Source: Kribbella sindirgiensis (lineage in GTDB: Bacteria > Actinomycetota > Actinomycetes > Propionibacteriales > Kribbellaceae). Taken from it: a stretch of 64,000 bases of DNA. The notes beneath the pieces are model-generated. The model ran no database searches. It saw nothing but the letters and a program-made list of their open reading frames with translations, and was not told where the DNA came from. Positions 15,482 through 24,779 of this stretch are shown here, piece by piece. The translations under genes were made by a program, and so were the position numbers. Every line of letters starts with the position of its first letter. Position 1 is the first letter of the stretch. The DNA is taken from contig NZ_SJKA01000007.1 of assembly GCF_004331435.1 (NCBI RefSeq), positions 310,001 to 374,000 of the forward strand, given 5' to 3'.

Positions 15482-17719
15482 CTACCCGGTGAAGCGCAGG
15501 TACACCGTCGCCAGGGGTGGCACGGACAGCTCGGCACTGCTGTCCATCCCGTGCCAGGGTGTGCCGTTGGCCTCCACCGCGCCGAAGTTGCCGACACCGG
15601 ATCCGCCGTACGAGTTGGCGTCGGTGTTGACGACCTCCTCCCAGCGACCGGCGTACGGCAGGCCGAGGCGGTAGCCGTGGTGCGGGATCGCGGAGAAGTT
15701 CGCGATACACGCCACGGTCGGCTCGCCCTCCTCGCCGTACCGAACGAACGAGAACACGTTGTTGCCGGCGTCGTTCGCATCGATCCAGCTGAACTTCTCC
15801 GCGTCGTGGTCCGTCCGCCAGAACGCCGGGTTGTCCTTGTAGACCCGGTTCAGGTCGCGGATCAGGTCCTGCAGGCCCTTGTGGTCGCTGTGCTCCAGCA
15901 GCCACCAGTCCAGCTCGCCCTTCTCCGACCACTCCGACTCCTGGCCGAACTCGCAGCCCATGAAGAGCAGCTGCTTACCCGGGTGCGCCCACATCATCGC
16001 CAGGTACGCGCGGAGGTTCGCGAGCTGCTGCCAGCGGTCACCCGGCATCTTCCGCAGCAGCGACCCCTTGCCGTGCACGACCTCGTCGTGGGACAGCGGG
16101 AGGACGAAGTTCTCGGAGTACGCGTACATCATCGAGAACGTCAGCTCGTGGTGGTGGTACTGCCGGTGCACCGGCTCGTGCTCCAGGTAGCGGAGCGAGT
16201 CGTTCATCCAGCCCATGTTCCACTTGAAGCCGAACCCGAGACCGCCGAGATGCGTTGCGCGGGTGACACCCGGCCAGGACGTCGACTCCTCCGCGACCGT
16301 GATCACGCCCGGGACCCGCTTGTAGAGCGTCGCGTTCATCTCCTGCAGGAACGACACCGCCTCCAGGTTCTCGCGGCCGCCGAACTGGTTCGGCACCCAT
16401 TGACCCTCTTGGCGCGAGTAGTCCAGGTAGAGCATCGAGGCGACCGCGTCCACCCGCAGGCCGTCGATGTGGAACTCCTCGGCCCAGTAGAGCGCGTTCG
16501 CGACCAGGAAGTTCCGCACCTGCGGACGGCCGAAGTCGAACACCAGCGTGCCCCAGTCGGGCTGCTCGCCGCGCCGTGGGTCCGGGTGCTCGTACAGCGG
16601 CGTCCCGTCGAACCGGGCCAGCGCCCACGCGTCCTTCGGGAAGTGCGCCGGCACCCAGTCGACCAGTACGCCGATCCCCGCCTGGTGCAGCCTGTCGACG
16701 AGGTGCTTGAAGTCGTCCGGGTCGCCGAACCGCGACGTCGGCGCGAAGTACGACGTGACCTGATAGCCCCACGAACCGCCGAACGGGTGCTCCATCACCG
16801 GCATGAACTCGACATGCGTGAAGCCCATGTCGTTGACATAGGCAACGAGCTCGTCGGCCAGCTCGCGGTACGACCTGCCCTTGCGCCACGAGCCGAGATG
16901 CACCTCGTACACGCTCATCGGCTCGGCGTAGGCCTGCGCGTCGGCGCGCTGGGACAGCCAGTCCGCGTCGCTCCACTCGTACGTCGACTCGTGCACGACG
17001 GACGCGTTCGCCGGGGGAGTCTCGGCCAGGTTCGCCATCGGGTCGGCCTTCTGCCGCCAGACGCCGTCACGGCCGCAGATGTCGAACTTGTACCGCGTGC
17101 CGGGGCCGACGCCGGGCACGAACAGCTCCCACACACCGGAGCCGCCGAGCGACCGCAGCGGATGCGCGCGCCCGTCCCAGAAGTTGAAGTCCGCGGTCAG
17201 CCGGATGCCCTGCGCGTTCGGGGCCCAGACCGCGAACGACGTACCGGTCACGGCGCCGCCCGGGCCCTCGTACCGCCGGACGTGGGCGCCGAGCACGGTC
17301 CACAGCTGCTCGTGGCGGCCCTCGCCGATCAGGTGCAGATCCACCTCGCCGAGCGACGGGAGGTACCGGTACGGGTCGTCGACCTCGGTCGCGGGACCGT
17401 CGGTGTAGGTGACCTCGAGACGGTAGTCCGGGACCTTGTCGATATCGAGTACGCCGACCCAGATCCCGTCGTACTCGTGCCGGAGCTCGAGCCGCTGGTC
17501 GTCGTACAGCACCGTCACGCTGTTCGCGTACGGGCGCAGCGCGCGGACGGTGACGCCGTGGTCCCCGAGATGTGGGCCGAGCACCTGATGAGGATCGTGG
17601 AACGTGCCGGCGACCAGTCGTTCGAGATCGGTCCGATCCACCGAAACCGCTGTCACCACAGGCACGTCAGCCGCCACCACCGGCTCCTCAAAAGCTTCAC
17701 GCTCTCCCATAAGTCCCAT
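15482..17719 (-). CDS. glgB: 1,4-alpha-glucan branching enzyme GlgB
   Basis: 745 residues, full length for actinobacterial GlgB. Residues about 30-220 hold two N-terminal beta-sandwich carbohydrate-binding domains (GTFHDPHQVLGPH; the second with TGTSFAVWAPNA). The GH13 barrel follows: FMPVMEHPFGGSWGYQ, GLRVDAVASMLYLDYSR with the nucleophile Asp, ITVAEEST with the acid Glu, and LPLSHDEVVHG. It transfers alpha-1,4 chains to form alpha-1,6 branches on glycogen or GlgE-derived glucan in the cytoplasm. ATG 17719 or the internal Met at 17710 may be the start. It lies 63 bp downstream of the SARP gene and is followed by GNAT-Nudix. Confidence 0.97.
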   Translation of the reverse strand: MGLMGEREAFEEPVVAADVPVVTAVSVDRTDLERLVAGTFHDPHQVLGPHLGDHGVTVRALRPYANSVTVLYDDQRLELRHEYDGIWVGVLDIDKVPDYRLEVTYTDGPATEVDDPYRYLPSLGEVDLHLIGEGRHEQLWTVLGAHVRRYEGPGGAVTGTSFAVWAPNAQGIRLTADFNFWDGRAHPLRSLGGSGVWELFVPGVGPGTRYKFDICGRDGVWRQKADPMANLAETPPANASVVHESTYEWSDADWLSQRADAQAYAEPMSVYEVHLGSWRKGRSYRELADELVAYVNDMGFTHVEFMPVMEHPFGGSWGYQVTSYFAPTSRFGDPDDFKHLVDRLHQAGIGVLVDWVPAHFPKDAWALARFDGTPLYEHPDPRRGEQPDWGTLVFDFGRPQVRNFLVANALYWAEEFHIDGLRVDAVASMLYLDYSRQEGQWVPNQFGGRENLEAVSFLQEMNATLYKRVPGVITVAEESTSWPGVTRATHLGGLGFGFKWNMGWMNDSLRYLEHEPVHRQYHHHELTFSMMYAYSENFVLPLSHDEVVHGKGSLLRKMPGDRWQQLANLRAYLAMMWAHPGKQLLFMGCEFGQESEWSEKGELDWWLLEHSDHKGLQDLIRDLNRVYKDNPAFWRTDHDAEKFSWIDANDAGNNVFSFVRYGEEGEPTVACIANFSAIPHHGYRLGLPYAGRWEEVVNTDANSYGGSGVGNFGAVEANGTPWHGMDSSAELSVPPLATVYLRFTG

Positions 17720-17782
17720 CCTGCCCGATCCCTACGCCATTCACCGCAACCCCGTACCCGTCGAGTCCCGAAGTACACAAAC

Positions 17783-20683
17783 TCAATCGCTCAAAGCAGC
17801 GCGAACGGTGTCGAGGCGGGTGCTGTAGCGGGGCCAGGCGAAGCCGGTTTTGGTGTAGGAGGTGGTGGTTTCGGTGACCAGGGTGGTGGCGTGGGCGCGG
17901 TTGCCTTGGGCGAGTGCGAGGGCGGCCGCGACTGCGCGTGCGGCGAGCCAGGACGTGCTGTGGTCGGGGGTTTCCGCGAAGACCGCGTCCAGGAGGCCGG
18001 CCGCTTCGTCGAGTTCGCCCTGCAGGACCAGGAGGTCGGCCAGGTCGATGTACGCGTGCGTGACGCCGGTGTCGTCCGCGATCGCATACTCGACCGCGGA
18101 GCGCAGGAATTTCTCCCCCTCGTCGAGATCTCCGCGGGCGACCGCGACCAGGCCGCGGATCACGTCGTTGAGCGGCAGGATCTGCCGGTCGTCGAGCCGC
18201 CGCGCGTAGTGGTCGGACTCGGTGGCCGCCTGCAACGCGTCGTCGTACCGCTCCAGGCCGACCAGTGCGCCGGCCAGGTTGCTGAGACCGCGGGAGAGTC
18301 CGTGCTCGTCGCCGTACTTGCGATCCGCGACGATGCACGTCTCGTAGCACTCGAGCGCCTTGGCCGGTTGGCCTGTGTAGACGTACAGCGTGCCGAGCGC
18401 GTCCGTGCACGCCGACAGCCTGCGCTCGTGCTGCGGCGACGTCTGCGCCAGGGCCTGACCTGCGAGCAACGGTGTGAAGGCGTCGCGGAGATGACCGCGT
18501 TCGATCTCCACGATGCTGCGGTAGTAGAGGGCGGTCAGCGTGAGCGTGTCGTCGTCCTGTGTCCGTGCGAGCGCCTCGGCCACGGTCAACGACTCCGCGG
18601 CCTGGTCGAACTGGCCGCACATCGTCAGCACGAAACCGTGATTGCTCAGCGCCGTGACCCGCTCGGCCGTGGTCGCACCGGGCGCATCCGCGAGCGCGTC
18701 GAGGTGGCGAGCGGCTTCGGCGTACATGCCGCGGATCAGCCAGGGCGTGTGCAGCGCGAGCGCCAGCCGCAGCCCGACGACCGCGCGGTCCGTCCCCGGG
18801 GCGCGGTCCAGTACGTCGAGCAGGTTCGGCCACTCGCCGAAGACCTCGGCCACGGACTCGGCCGATGCGAAGTCGTCGTCAGCGCGGCCGACCGCCTCGA
18901 CGAAGCCGACCGCCCACTCCAGCTGCGCTGTCCGCGCCAGCTCGGTCTCGCCGGCCTCCTCGAGCTTTCCGAGCGCATAGTCGCGCACGGTCTCCAGCAG
19001 CCGGAACCGCCGCCCGTTGACGGCCTCCACCGTCAACAGACTCCGGTCCGCCAGCTCGGTGAGCGCCGGTGCCACGTCACGCGGCTCCGTCGCGACCTGT
19101 TCTGCTGCTTCCAGGGTGAAGCCGCCCGCGAACACCGCGATCCGGCGCAGTACGGCGCGCTCCGAGTCACTGAGGAGCTGATGACTCCAGTCCAGTGCGG
19201 CGACCAGACTCACGTGCCGCAGTTGCGCATCGCGCGCACCGGCGACCAGCAACCGCATCCGGTCGGCCAGCCGCTTGGCCAGCTGTGGGACGGTCAGGGT
19301 CCGCGTGAGACCAGCAGCCAGCTCGATACCGAGCGGGTAGCGGTCGACCGCCGTACAGATCGCCGCAACCTGCTCCGGGTCGGCTCCCTGCGCATCGGCG
19401 GCGGACCGTTCACCGAACAGCCGGGCGGCGTCCAGCGGGTCCAGCGGCCGCATCGGCCGGACCTCCTCGTTCGCCAGCTGCAAGGGCCGCTGTGACGTGA
19501 CCAGGACGGTCAGCGCAGGCGCCCGCTTCAGCAACGCGGCCACGATCTCCGCCGTCTGCTCGACCAGGTGCTCGGCGTTGTCGAGCACGAGCACCGAACC
19601 GTCCAGCGCCGCCGCGGCCGCACCCAGCGGATCGTGCCCGCCCGCATCGACACCCGCAATCGCTTCCAGTACGGCGCTCTCACGCTGCAACGGCGCCAAC
19701 TCGACCAGCCGTACGCCGCGACCTGCCACCGTCCGCGCAGCCTCGAACGCGAGCCGGGACTTCCCGCTCCCCGGACCGCCCGTCAACGTGACCAGACCGG
19801 GCTCACCGAGCCGCTCTGCCAGCGACGCCAGCTCCTTGTGCCGCCCGACGAAGCTGGTCATCGGAGCCGGCAGCGCGGGAGCCTTCACCGGCGTCGTGAC
19901 AGCCTGGGAAAGCAGGGCAGATTCGGGAAGCAGCGACGGGTCCTGGCGGAGCAGGCGCAGCTCCATCGCGGCAGTGTCCGGGGCGGGATCCACACCGAGC
20001 TCGTCGGCCAGCCGGCCCCGCAGCGTTGCCAGCCGCGTCAGCGCGTCGGCCTGCCGACCGGTGCGGTAGAGCGAGAGAGCCAGCAGGCACCAGAGCCGTT
20101 CGTGCAAGGGGTTCTCAGCCGCCAGAGCCTCCAGCTCGCGCGCGGCCTCGGCGGCATGTCCGAGTGCGAGTTCCGCGTCCAGCCGCTCGACCTGCAGCGC
20201 CAGCCGCCACGCGTCCAGTTGCTCGGCCTCAGTCACGGCGTACGGGACCGTGCGCAGATCGGCCAGCGACGGCCCCCGCCACTGCGCGAGTGCGGCCTGC
20301 GCCGTCGTACGTACGGCGAGGTGGTCGCCGGACCGCACCGCCGCGTGCATCTGCTCGGCTGCTCCACGGGCTGCGTTCAGGTCGGTCAGCCGGGCCGCAA
20401 GCGCGTACCCGCCGTTGACCCGGACCAACGCCTCAGGAGCGTCGATCGCCCCGCGCAAACGGGACGCGAGCACCCGCAACCGCTCCGTCGGGCGGGCCAG
20501 GTCGACGTCGCCCCACAGATCGGTCGCCAACCGGTGGTCCGGCACGGACAGCCCGCCCGCCAGCGCCAGCCGGACCAGCAGCGCGCGCTCCAGCGGACGG
20601 TCGACCGCGACCGGATTGCCCCCGAGCCTGACCGCCAGAGGCCCCAGGACAAGGACCTCTAACTGTGGTGGCTCGGGCGACAT
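17783..20683 (-). CDS. SARP/AfsR-type regulator with BTAD, NB-ARC and TPR domains
   Basis: 966 residues. Residues 8-95 form the OmpR-like winged helix of SARPs (VLGPLAVRLGGN, then LATDLWGDV). Residues 100-245 form the bacterial transcriptional activation domain (LDAWRLALQVERLDAELALGH). An NB-ARC ATPase follows with P-loop TGGPGSGKS (about 301-309) and VLVLDNAEHL, and from about 620 the chain is TPR-like helices. AfsR-like proteins activate target promoters by binding direct repeats; the ATPase and TPR parts sense signals. It sits between the maltokinase and glgB genes, all on the minus strand, so control of the glucan genes is a reasonable inference, though these regulators also act at a distance. 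Confidence 0.9.
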   Translation of the reverse strand: MSPEPPQLEVLVLGPLAVRLGGNPVAVDRPLERALLVRLALAGGLSVPDHRLATDLWGDVDLARPTERLRVLASRLRGAIDAPEALVRVNGGYALAARLTDLNAARGAAEQMHAAVRSGDHLAVRTTAQAALAQWRGPSLADLRTVPYAVTEAEQLDAWRLALQVERLDAELALGHAAEAARELEALAAENPLHERLWCLLALSLYRTGRQADALTRLATLRGRLADELGVDPAPDTAAMELRLLRQDPSLLPESALLSQAVTTPVKAPALPAPMTSFVGRHKELASLAERLGEPGLVTLTGGPGSGKSRLAFEAARTVAGRGVRLVELAPLQRESAVLEAIAGVDAGGHDPLGAAAAALDGSVLVLDNAEHLVEQTAEIVAALLKRAPALTVLVTSQRPLQLANEEVRPMRPLDPLDAARLFGERSAADAQGADPEQVAAICTAVDRYPLGIELAAGLTRTLTVPQLAKRLADRMRLLVAGARDAQLRHVSLVAALDWSHQLLSDSERAVLRRIAVFAGGFTLEAAEQVATEPRDVAPALTELADRSLLTVEAVNGRRFRLLETVRDYALGKLEEAGETELARTAQLEWAVGFVEAVGRADDDFASAESVAEVFGEWPNLLDVLDRAPGTDRAVVGLRLALALHTPWLIRGMYAEAARHLDALADAPGATTAERVTALSNHGFVLTMCGQFDQAAESLTVAEALARTQDDDTLTLTALYYRSIVEIERGHLRDAFTPLLAGQALAQTSPQHERRLSACTDALGTLYVYTGQPAKALECYETCIVADRKYGDEHGLSRGLSNLAGALVGLERYDDALQAATESDHYARRLDDRQILPLNDVIRGLVAVARGDLDEGEKFLRSAVEYAIADDTGVTHAYIDLADLLVLQGELDEAAGLLDAVFAETPDHSTSWLAARAVAAALALAQGNRAHATTLVTETTTSYTKTGFAWPRYSTRLDTVRAALSD

Positions 20684-20765
20684 ACCCGAAAGTATTGCAG
20701 TGAGCGTTCACAAGCGCTCTGTAATTCTCAGCCCCGAGAGGATTGCTTGGTTGAGATTTGGGGTA

Positions 20766-22178
20766 TCACTGTTCGGCCAACTGCGCGGCCGCCGCCAGCG
20801 GGATCGGCAGCCAGCTCGGGCGGTTGCGGGCGTCGTACAGGACTTCGTAGATCACCTTGTCGGCGAGGAACGCGTTCAGCAGTACGCCGTGCTCGCGCGG
20901 GTCGGCGCCCGCGACCTCGGCGTACCCGTCGCAGAAGGCCTGCTGGTTACGGGTCGTCCACTCGGCCGCGCGGTACGCGATCTGCTGGTCGCCCTGGTGA
21001 TCGGCCAGCAGCGACCGGGCCGCGTAGTCGAACGAGCGCAGCATCCCGGCGATGTCCTTCACCTCGGTGTCCAGCGCCCGCCGCTCGACCAGCGACTTCG
21101 CCGGCTCGCCCTCGAAGTCGATGAGCTTCCAGCCGTCGATCGTGCGCAGCACCTGACCGAGATGGAAGTCGCCGTGGATCCGCTGCACCGTCACCGGCTG
21201 GTCGTACGCCGCCAGCGCGTCGAACGCCCGCGCCAGACCGCCGGCGTACGGCGCGAGCTCCGGGATCGCGGCAGCGGCCTTGTCGAGCCGGCGCCGCATC
21301 GCGTCCGCGTGCTCGACCAGCTTCGCCGGCTCCCACACGTCGGTGCCGAGCGCCTTCGCCAGCTCCGAGTGCACCTGCGCCGTACTCGCGCCGAGCCGGT
21401 GCGACTCGGCGGCGAAGTCACCGCCGACCTCCTCGGCGTGCAGGTCGGCCTCGGCGTACAGGTCCCGCACCGACGAGGTCGCGAACGTCCAGCCGTCGGT
21501 CGCGTTCTTCTGGAACGCCGTCATCATCGCCAGCTCGCCGCTGTCGGTACCGCCGCCCGCGCGCGGCCACCGACCCCGCGCGGACCCCAGCACCTCCGGG
21601 ACCAGGTCGGACCCGGCCTCGGTGAGCGCCGACTCGATCTCGACCCCGGGGTTGCTCCCGGGCTCGAGCCGGCGGAACACCTTCAGCAGCGCGACGTCGC
21701 CGAACACCAGCGACGTGTTGCTCTGCTCGACCGTCAGCACCAGCGACTGCGCGTCCTCCGGTACCTCGATCGATCCCTCCGGCGCCTGGACGGGATGGAA
21801 CTCCAGCCCGTCCAGCTGCCGTCCGTGCGTGAGCCCGTCCAGCCAGTACGGCGTCGCTTCCTTGTCGTGCAGCGCGTCGTACACCCAGACCTCGGTGTCG
21901 CCGAGGTCCGGTTCGGTCCACTCACCGACCAGCGCGTGGCCGAGGTTCTCGACCGGGGCGCGGTGGTAGCTGAGCGGCAGCTGGTACACCCGGATCGGGG
22001 ATTCCGCCCCGGGTGGCCCCGCACAGTAGACGAACCCGATCCGGACCGCCGGCCAGGCGTCCGCGTCGGACAGCCACGTCGACGTGGCCACCGCTTCGAC
22101 GTGAACGTCGTGTCCCTTCTCCCCGAACCACCTCTGGCTCGCGCAGAAGGACTGGACCTGGTCCAGATGGGAAGTCAC
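20766..22178 (-). CDS. mak: Maltokinase (Mak/Pep2)
   Basis: 470 residues from GTG 22178; the start directly abuts the treS stop (TAAGTG), implying coupled translation. The kinase-like core has HGDFHLGQVL (about 330-340) with the catalytic Asp and LIDFEGEPAKSLVERR carrying the metal-binding Asp. The N-terminal cap begins FCASQRWFGEKGHDV, typical of mycobacterial and actinoplanete maltokinases. It phosphorylates maltose with ATP to maltose-1-phosphate, the substrate of GlgE. With TreS it converts trehalose to the activated donor. No fusion to TreS is present, unlike some relatives. Confidence 0.96.
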   Translation of the reverse strand: MTSHLDQVQSFCASQRWFGEKGHDVHVEAVATSTWLSDADAWPAVRIGFVYCAGPPGAESPIRVYQLPLSYHRAPVENLGHALVGEWTEPDLGDTEVWVYDALHDKEATPYWLDGLTHGRQLDGLEFHPVQAPEGSIEVPEDAQSLVLTVEQSNTSLVFGDVALLKVFRRLEPGSNPGVEIESALTEAGSDLVPEVLGSARGRWPRAGGGTDSGELAMMTAFQKNATDGWTFATSSVRDLYAEADLHAEEVGGDFAAESHRLGASTAQVHSELAKALGTDVWEPAKLVEHADAMRRRLDKAAAAIPELAPYAGGLARAFDALAAYDQPVTVQRIHGDFHLGQVLRTIDGWKLIDFEGEPAKSLVERRALDTEVKDIAGMLRSFDYAARSLLADHQGDQQIAYRAAEWTTRNQQAFCDGYAEVAGADPREHGVLLNAFLADKVIYEVLYDARNRPSWLPIPLAAAAQLAEQ

Positions 22179-23900
22179 TTAAATGCTCTCCTCATGCTTT
22201 TCCGGCTGGGCTTCCGGCTTCGTCACCGGCAGCCGGAACCAGTAGAAACCGTGCGCGCCGAGGGTCAGAAGGTAGGGCAACTCGCCGATCGTGGGGAAGT
22301 GCACACCGCCGAGAAGTTCGATCGGCTCCACGCCCTGCCACTGCCGCAGGTCCAGCTCGATCGGCTGCGGGAACCTCGACAGGTTGTTCACGCACAGCAC
22401 CACGTCGTCGCCGAACTCCCGGACGTACGACAGCACGCTCGGGTTGGAGCCGCCGAGGTCCGTGAAGGTGCCCATACCGAACGACGGGTGCTGCTTGCGG
22501 GTCTGGATCATCCGCCGGGTCCAGTGCAGCAGCGACGAGGCGTTCTCCATCTCGGCCTCGACGTTCACCGCCTGGAAACCGTAGACCGGGTCCATGATCA
22601 CCGGCAGGCTGAGCTTGCCCGGTGTCGCGGTCGAGAACGAGGCGTTGCGGTCCGGGGACCACTGCATCGGGGTGCGGACGCCGTCCCGGTCGCCCAGCCA
22701 GATGTTGTCGCCCATACCGATTTCGTCGCCGTAGTACAGGATCGGGGAGCCCGGCAGGCTGAGCAGCAGCGCGGTGAACAACTCCATCTTGTTGGTGTCG
22801 TTGTCCAGCAGCGGGGCGAGGCGGCGGCGGATACCGATGTTCGCCTTCATCCGCGGGTCCTGCGCGTACTCGCCCCACATGTAGTCGCGCTCTTCGTCGC
22901 TGACCATTTCGAGGGTGAGCTCGTCGTGGTTGCGCAGGAAGATGCCCCACTGGCAGGTGTCCGGGATCTCCGGCGTCTGCGCCAGGATCTCCGAGATCGG
23001 GAACCGCGACTCCCGGCGTACCCCCATGAAGATCCGCGGCATCACCGGGAAGTGGAACGCCATCTGGCACTCGTCGCCGCCGGAGTCCCGGTCGCCGAAG
23101 TACTCGACCACGTCGGCCGGCCACTGGTTCGCCTCGCAGAGCAGGACACGGTCCTCGTAGTTCGCGTCCACCTCCTTGCGGACCCGCTTGAGGAACTCGT
23201 GGGTCCGCGGGAGGTTCTCGCAGTTCGTGCCGTCGACCTCGAACAGGTACGGCACGGCGTCCAGCCGGAAACCGTCGACGCCCAGGTCCAGCCAGAACTT
23301 GAGCGCCTCGATCATCGCGTCGCCGACGGCCGGGTTCTCGAAGTTCAGGTCCGGCTGGTTCGAGTAGAACCGGTGCCAGAAGTACTGGCCGCGGACCGGG
23401 TCCCAGGTCCAGTTCGAGGACTCGGTGTCGACGAAGATGATGCGCGCGTCGGCGTACTTCTCGTCGGTGTCCGACCACACGTAGAAGTCGCCGTACGGAC
23501 CCTCGGGGTCCTCCCGCGACGCCTGGAACCAGGGGTGCTGGTCCGAGGTGTGGTTCATGACGAAGTCGACGATCACCCGGATGCCGCGGGCGTGTGCCTG
23601 CTGCAGGAACTCCGCGAAGTCGGCGACCGTCCCGATCTCCGGCATCACCTCGGTGTAGTGCGAGATGTCGTAGCCGCCGTCGCGCAACGGCGACGGGTAG
23701 AACGGAGGTAACCAAAGACAGTCGACACCGAGCCACTCGAGATAGTCGAGTTTCTCGGTCAGGCCTTGCAGGTCGCCGATGCCGTCGGCGTTGGAGTCCT
23801 TGAAGGACCGCACGAGGACCTCGTAGAAGACGGCCCGCTTGAACCACAGCGGGTCACTCTTCGTCAGTCCGTGGTGCTGCTCCGGCAGCATATCGGTCAC
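22179..23900 (-). CDS. treS: Trehalose synthase TreS (maltose alpha-D-glucosyltransferase)
   Basis: 573 residues from GTG 23900, preferred because GGAGGTG lies just upstream; ATG 23912 (four residues longer) covers that ribosome-binding site. GH13 segments: FVMNHTSDQHPWFQ, GFRLDAVPYLFEV (nucleophile Asp), VLLCEANQWP (acid Glu), FLRNHDELTLEMV (third carboxylate), then a C-terminal beta domain ending with HGFYWFRLPV. TreS interconverts trehalose and maltose and also forms a complex with maltokinase in mycobacteria. Here it feeds maltose to Mak, encoded directly downstream. The upstream 258 bp hold no gene I can support and presumably contain its promoter. Confidence 0.96.
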   Translation of the reverse strand: MTDMLPEQHHGLTKSDPLWFKRAVFYEVLVRSFKDSNADGIGDLQGLTEKLDYLEWLGVDCLWLPPFYPSPLRDGGYDISHYTEVMPEIGTVADFAEFLQQAHARGIRVIVDFVMNHTSDQHPWFQASREDPEGPYGDFYVWSDTDEKYADARIIFVDTESSNWTWDPVRGQYFWHRFYSNQPDLNFENPAVGDAMIEALKFWLDLGVDGFRLDAVPYLFEVDGTNCENLPRTHEFLKRVRKEVDANYEDRVLLCEANQWPADVVEYFGDRDSGGDECQMAFHFPVMPRIFMGVRRESRFPISEILAQTPEIPDTCQWGIFLRNHDELTLEMVSDEERDYMWGEYAQDPRMKANIGIRRRLAPLLDNDTNKMELFTALLLSLPGSPILYYGDEIGMGDNIWLGDRDGVRTPMQWSPDRNASFSTATPGKLSLPVIMDPVYGFQAVNVEAEMENASSLLHWTRRMIQTRKQHPSFGMGTFTDLGGSNPSVLSYVREFGDDVVLCVNNLSRFPQPIELDLRQWQGVEPIELLGGVHFPTIGELPYLLTLGAHGFYWFRLPVTKPEAQPEKHEESI

Positions 23901-24170
23901 GCTCACCTCCATCAGGTGTCTCTGAACCTAAGTTCCCGTACCCCGTTCGGGCGCACCTAAAAGGGGAGGGCAGTGCGTTGAGCCCGGACAACTCCCGGGG
24001 GTACTGCGGTGATGTGGTGACGCCGTCGGCCGGACGGGTCCGCAAGGCGTTCCGCACAGTCTGGCGGCCCTTTGCCAGTACAAGCAAATAGGGCTCGCGA
24101 TCCGGTCGTACTGCGATTCGATGACGGCCGTCGCGACGAGCTTCGGCGCGGTCGTCCTACCGCGGCGTAC

Positions 24171-24517
24171 TCACCGCCGCGGCGACCGCTCATCACGCTG
24201 TTTACCGGTCTGCTGGCCGGCACCACCACGCCCGCCACCACGCTGGTACCGCCGCAGCAGCCCCCGCACATTGACCGACTTCAGCCCCGGATACGCCTCG
24301 TCCGCATTGACGTTCCGCCCTTCCTGCCCTTCGCCCGGCAGAATCACGGCGTCCGGCTCCAACGGCTCCTCGGCATCCGTTCCCATCAGGATCTCCTTCG
24401 AGTGGATCAGCCGCGCCCGCGGCCCGCGTTTCTTCCCGTGGCCCGCGTGTTTCCCGGTACGAGCTTGTAGCCGGCCGCCCGCAGTTCAGCCTCGGCGTCA
24501 CGTCTTTTCTTGGCCAT
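24171..24517 (-). pseudogene. Small gene split between two frames (frameshifted or -1 programmed frameshift)
   Basis: Reading starts at ATG 24517, which shares one base with the upstream HicB-like stop (TGATG). Frame 1 gives MAKKRRDAEAELRAAGYKLV plus 16 residues before TGA at 24409-24407. Frame -1, open from inside the same stretch, continues with GHGKKRGPRARLIHSKEIL and about 70 more residues to a stop at 24171. The two frames overlap by roughly 25 codons, and a correctly phased GGGAAAC lies in the overlap (24455-24449). In addition ATG 24386 has AAGGAG six bases upstream and could start a separate 71-residue protein. The N-terminal part faintly recalls a HicA-like small toxin fold, but I would not assign it. 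It could be a decayed gene, a sequencing indel or genuine recoding. Confidence 0.45.
24449..24455 (-). promoter_or_regulatory. Candidate -1 frameshift heptamer G GGA AAC
   Basis: On the minus strand the heptamer GGGAAAC falls in the phase X XXY YYZ relative to ATG 24517 (GGA is codon 22, AAC codon 23). A -1 slip would carry ribosomes into the second open frame ending at 24171. No clear pseudoknot or stem is obvious downstream. Chance occurrence of any such heptamer in the overlap is roughly one in ten by a simple base-composition estimate. Confidence 0.3.
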
Positions 24518-24729
24518 CAGTCGTCCGGGAGAGTCACGACCAGTTGCTCGGGTACGCCGACCACGTCGGCCAGCGCGAGGATGGCCTGCTTCAGGTCCTC
24601 GATGGCCTCTTCACGGGTCTCGCCCTCGCCGTTGGCGAACGCATCGGGGGTCAGTGCGGCGTGGGCGACCCAGCCGCCGTCCTCGTGGTCTTCCTCGACG
24701 GTGAAGGGCACGTGAATGTCGCGGGGCAA
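24517..24729 (-). CDS. HicB-like antitoxin family protein, first copy
   Basis: 70 residues from TTG 24729, supported by AGGAGG five bases upstream. The partial RNase-H-like HicB fold is seen in IHVPFTVEEDHEDGGWVAHA and in GEGETREEAIEDLKQAILAL. It is clearly paralogous to the gene immediately upstream (24780-24995): both share HxPxxVxEDE, AALTPDxF and GEGxTRExxxEDL. HicB proteins neutralise HicA mRNA interferases. Here no intact hicA is visible; the next frame downstream is the split small gene, which overlaps its stop by one base. No DNA-binding extension is present, so this copy is unlikely to be a repressor. Confidence 0.75.
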   Translation of the reverse strand: MPRDIHVPFTVEEDHEDGGWVAHAALTPDAFANGEGETREEAIEDLKQAILALADVVGVPEQLVVTLPDD

Positions 24730-24779
24730 GGCCGCCTCCTGGTTACTCGGTGTCGTCGAAATCGTAGGACCGAGACAGG

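Noticed and set aside
15551..19495. Open frame of 1314 codons on the plus strand opposite glgB and the SARP gene
   Set aside because: It is the antisense shadow of two clear genes; composition is Arg/Val/Gly-rich as expected from high GC, with no recognisable domain.
20703..20718. Dyad AGCGTT/AAGCGCT upstream of the SARP gene
   Set aside because: The arms match only loosely and no second site is present, so it is not reported as an operator.
20250..23711. Open frame of 1153 codons on the plus strand opposite maltokinase and treS
   Set aside because: Antisense shadow of genes with intact catalytic motifs; no domain seen.
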